64,000 nt of DNA from Ignavibacteriales bacterium (GTDB taxonomy: Bacteria > Bacteroidota > Ignavibacteria > Ignavibacteriales > Melioribacteraceae), in assembly GCA_020635285.1 (NCBI GenBank), contig JACKAB010000006.1, positions 433,501 through 497,500 of the forward strand, written 5' to 3'. Both the position numbers and the translations under genes were made by a program. The notes under the pieces were generated by a model. It was not told the DNA's origin, searched no databases, and saw only the letters and a program-made list of their open reading frames with translations. This document shows, piece by piece, positions 63,013 through 64,000 of this stretch (its first letter is position 1; each line of letters opens with the position of its first letter).

Positions 63013-63399
63013 ATGAGTTACTATTTTGCAAAAACAGTTAAAACAAATTTTGAAGACACCTTAACAAAAGTTGAAGAAGAATTAAAAAAAGAAAGCTTTG
63101 GGGTTTTAACTGAAATTGATGTTCAGGCTACATTGAAGAAAAAGTTAGATGTAGATTTCCGTAAGTATAAAATTCTTGGCGCTTGCAATCCGCCCTTTGC
63201 TCATAAAGCTTTAACCGCCGAAGATAAAATTGGAGTTCTGCTTCCTTGTAATGTAATTGTTCAAGAATTAGATGATAACAAAGTTGAAGTTGCAATTGTA
63301 AATCCAATTGACTCAATGCAATCGGTTAAAAGTGAAGCTTTGGCAAAAATTGCTTCAGAAATTACTGAAAAATTGAAAAGGGTTTTAGAGAATATTTAA
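63013..63399 (+). CDS. DUF302 family protein
   Basis: This 128-residue single DUF302 domain has KVEEELKKESFGVLTEIDVQ, YKILGACNPPFAHKAL and GVLLPCNVIVQEL, with two conserved Cys (ACNPP and LPCN). The family has no firm function; the Cys pair suggests a redox or metal role. AAGGAG precedes the ATG. It overlaps the convergent metX gene by four bases. Confidence 0.9.
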   Translation: MSYYFAKTVKTNFEDTLTKVEEELKKESFGVLTEIDVQATLKKKLDVDFRKYKILGACNPPFAHKALTAEDKIGVLLPCNVIVQELDDNKVEVAIVNPIDSMQSVKSEALAKIASEITEKLKRVLENI

Positions 63400-64000
63400 T
63401 CAATAAACTCACGTATTATTTTATCCAGCTGATCAAACTCAATTAAGAAAGCATCATGCCCGTGCAGTGAATTAATTTCCGTGTACTCTGCTTTGGGAAT
63501 ATGACTCATTATATCTTTTTGTTCCTCAACCGGATATAAAACATCTGTGTTTATTCCAACTAATTTTGTCTTAGCGTTTATACTTTTTAATGCTTTTTCA
63601 ATACCGCCGCGATCTTTACCAACATCGTGCAAATCCATTGCTTTGCTTAAGTAAAGATATGTGTTTGCATCAAATCGTTCAGTCAGTTTGATACCTTGGT
63701 AATTTAAATAACTTTCTATTTCAAAAATACTCTTCTTACCTTTATTTGTTTTTAGGCTTCTGGCAAACTTTTCGTTAAATGAATTGTAACTTCTATAGCT
63801 TATCATTGCTATTTTTCTTGCTAGACTAATTCCACGTTCCGGCTGCTTCTTATAATTTCCATTATTCCATTCCGGGTCGTTCTCTATTGCATTTCTAGAT
63901 GCTTCATTTAATCCAATTGCCCAGGCTGAATGAGCTGCTGAAGTTGCAATAGGCATAATTTTTTCTATCATATCTGGAAACATAATTGCCCATTCCAAAA
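63396..64000 (-). CDS. metX: homoserine O-acetyltransferase (partial, C-terminal part)
   Basis: The last 200 residues of an alpha/beta-hydrolase of the MetX family; the gene continues beyond the window. Visible are MEWAIMFPDMI, which normally follows the nucleophile motif GGSMGGMQA just outside, RKIAMISYRSYNSFNEKF, the acid in INTDVLYPVEEQ, and the catalytic His in LHGHDAFLIEFD. The enzyme acetylates (or succinylates) homoserine in methionine synthesis. The stop at 63396-63398 overlaps the DUF302 stop on the other strand. Confidence 0.92.
   Translation of the reverse strand, partial: LEWAIMFPDMIEKIMPIATSAAHSAWAIGLNEASRNAIENDPEWNNGNYKKQPERGISLARKIAMISYRSYNSFNEKFARSLKTNKGKKSIFEIESYLNYQGIKLTERFDANTYLYLSKAMDLHDVGKDRGGIEKALKSINAKTKLVGINTDVLYPVEEQKDIMSHIPKAEYTEINSLHGHDAFLIEFDQLDKIIREFID

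Noticed and set aside
1..64000. tRNA, rRNA, CRISPR arrays, transposases or phage genes
   Set aside because: No T-loop-like motif with matching acceptor arms in the gaps, no evenly spaced direct repeats, and no recognisable recombinase or phage protein was found by reading.

Overview
The window is AT-rich (roughly 30% GC by eye), densely coding bacterial DNA. It most likely comes from an uncultured or draft-assembled member of Ignavibacteria (Bacteroidota/Chlorobi group). Seven secreted proteins end in the type IX secretion sorting domain in the form typical of that lineage: an NYPNPFNP block, then a YDxLG block, then SGxYYY, then a terminal KKMxLLK. The housekeeping genes, the bacillithiol and SUF genes and the DUF3160, DUF6029 and Omp28-type exported proteins fit the same placement. 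I see no rRNA, tRNA, CRISPR array, transposase or phage gene.

Region 1 (1-17.2 kb) is a surface and signalling region. A probable operon (450-6673) encodes a lipoprotein, a GAF/AAA+/Fis sigma-54 activator, a membrane Ser/Thr kinase with two extracytoplasmic PEGA domains, a kelch-repeat sorting-domain protein and a DUF5683-like membrane protein. It is followed by a textbook sigma-54 promoter (6927-6942) that drives a truncated paralogue of the last gene and a VIT/vWA surface protein. Then come a DUF3160 protein, another sorting-domain protein, and a TlpA / DUF6029-like / Omp28-like set. Region 2 (17.4-24.6 kb) has a secreted oligoendopeptidase F, a lipoprotein, an esterase, a LOG-family protein, and a racemase/dehydrogenase pair of unknown role.

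Region 3 (24.7-38.3 kb) has EIIA-Ntr, hisS, rlmB, and a sufBCDS-sufT-bacilliredoxin operon followed by an Rrf2 regulator. It ends with a large FAD/Fe-S oxidase and aminopeptidase P. Region 4 (38.4-44.2 kb) has lipoproteins, an M30-type sorting-domain metalloprotease, a deoxyhypusine-synthase-like enzyme and a DUF4412 protein. Region 5 (44.2-57.7 kb) is core: rplM-rpsI, rpsB (with a C-terminal DUF1508-type extension), tsf, pyrH, frr, a YkuD-fold protein lacking its catalytic residues, a BamA/TamA-like protein, YicC-gmk-rpoZ, a family-4 uracil-DNA glycosylase, dnaB and a DUF1460 protein. Region 6 (57.7-64 kb) has nfo, anmK, gatB, bshB1, a beta-hydroxyacid dehydrogenase, a DUF302 protein and partial metX.

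Many genes, including the essential gatB, are broken by single-base indels. Nearly all lie in homopolymer runs, and protein similarity resumes exactly in the next frame. I read these mainly as sequence errors rather than real pseudogenes, and give gene limits after mentally repairing them. The most interesting observations are the S2-DUF1508 fusion, the perfect sigma-54 promoter next to its likely activator/kinase operon, and the degenerate L,D-transpeptidase.
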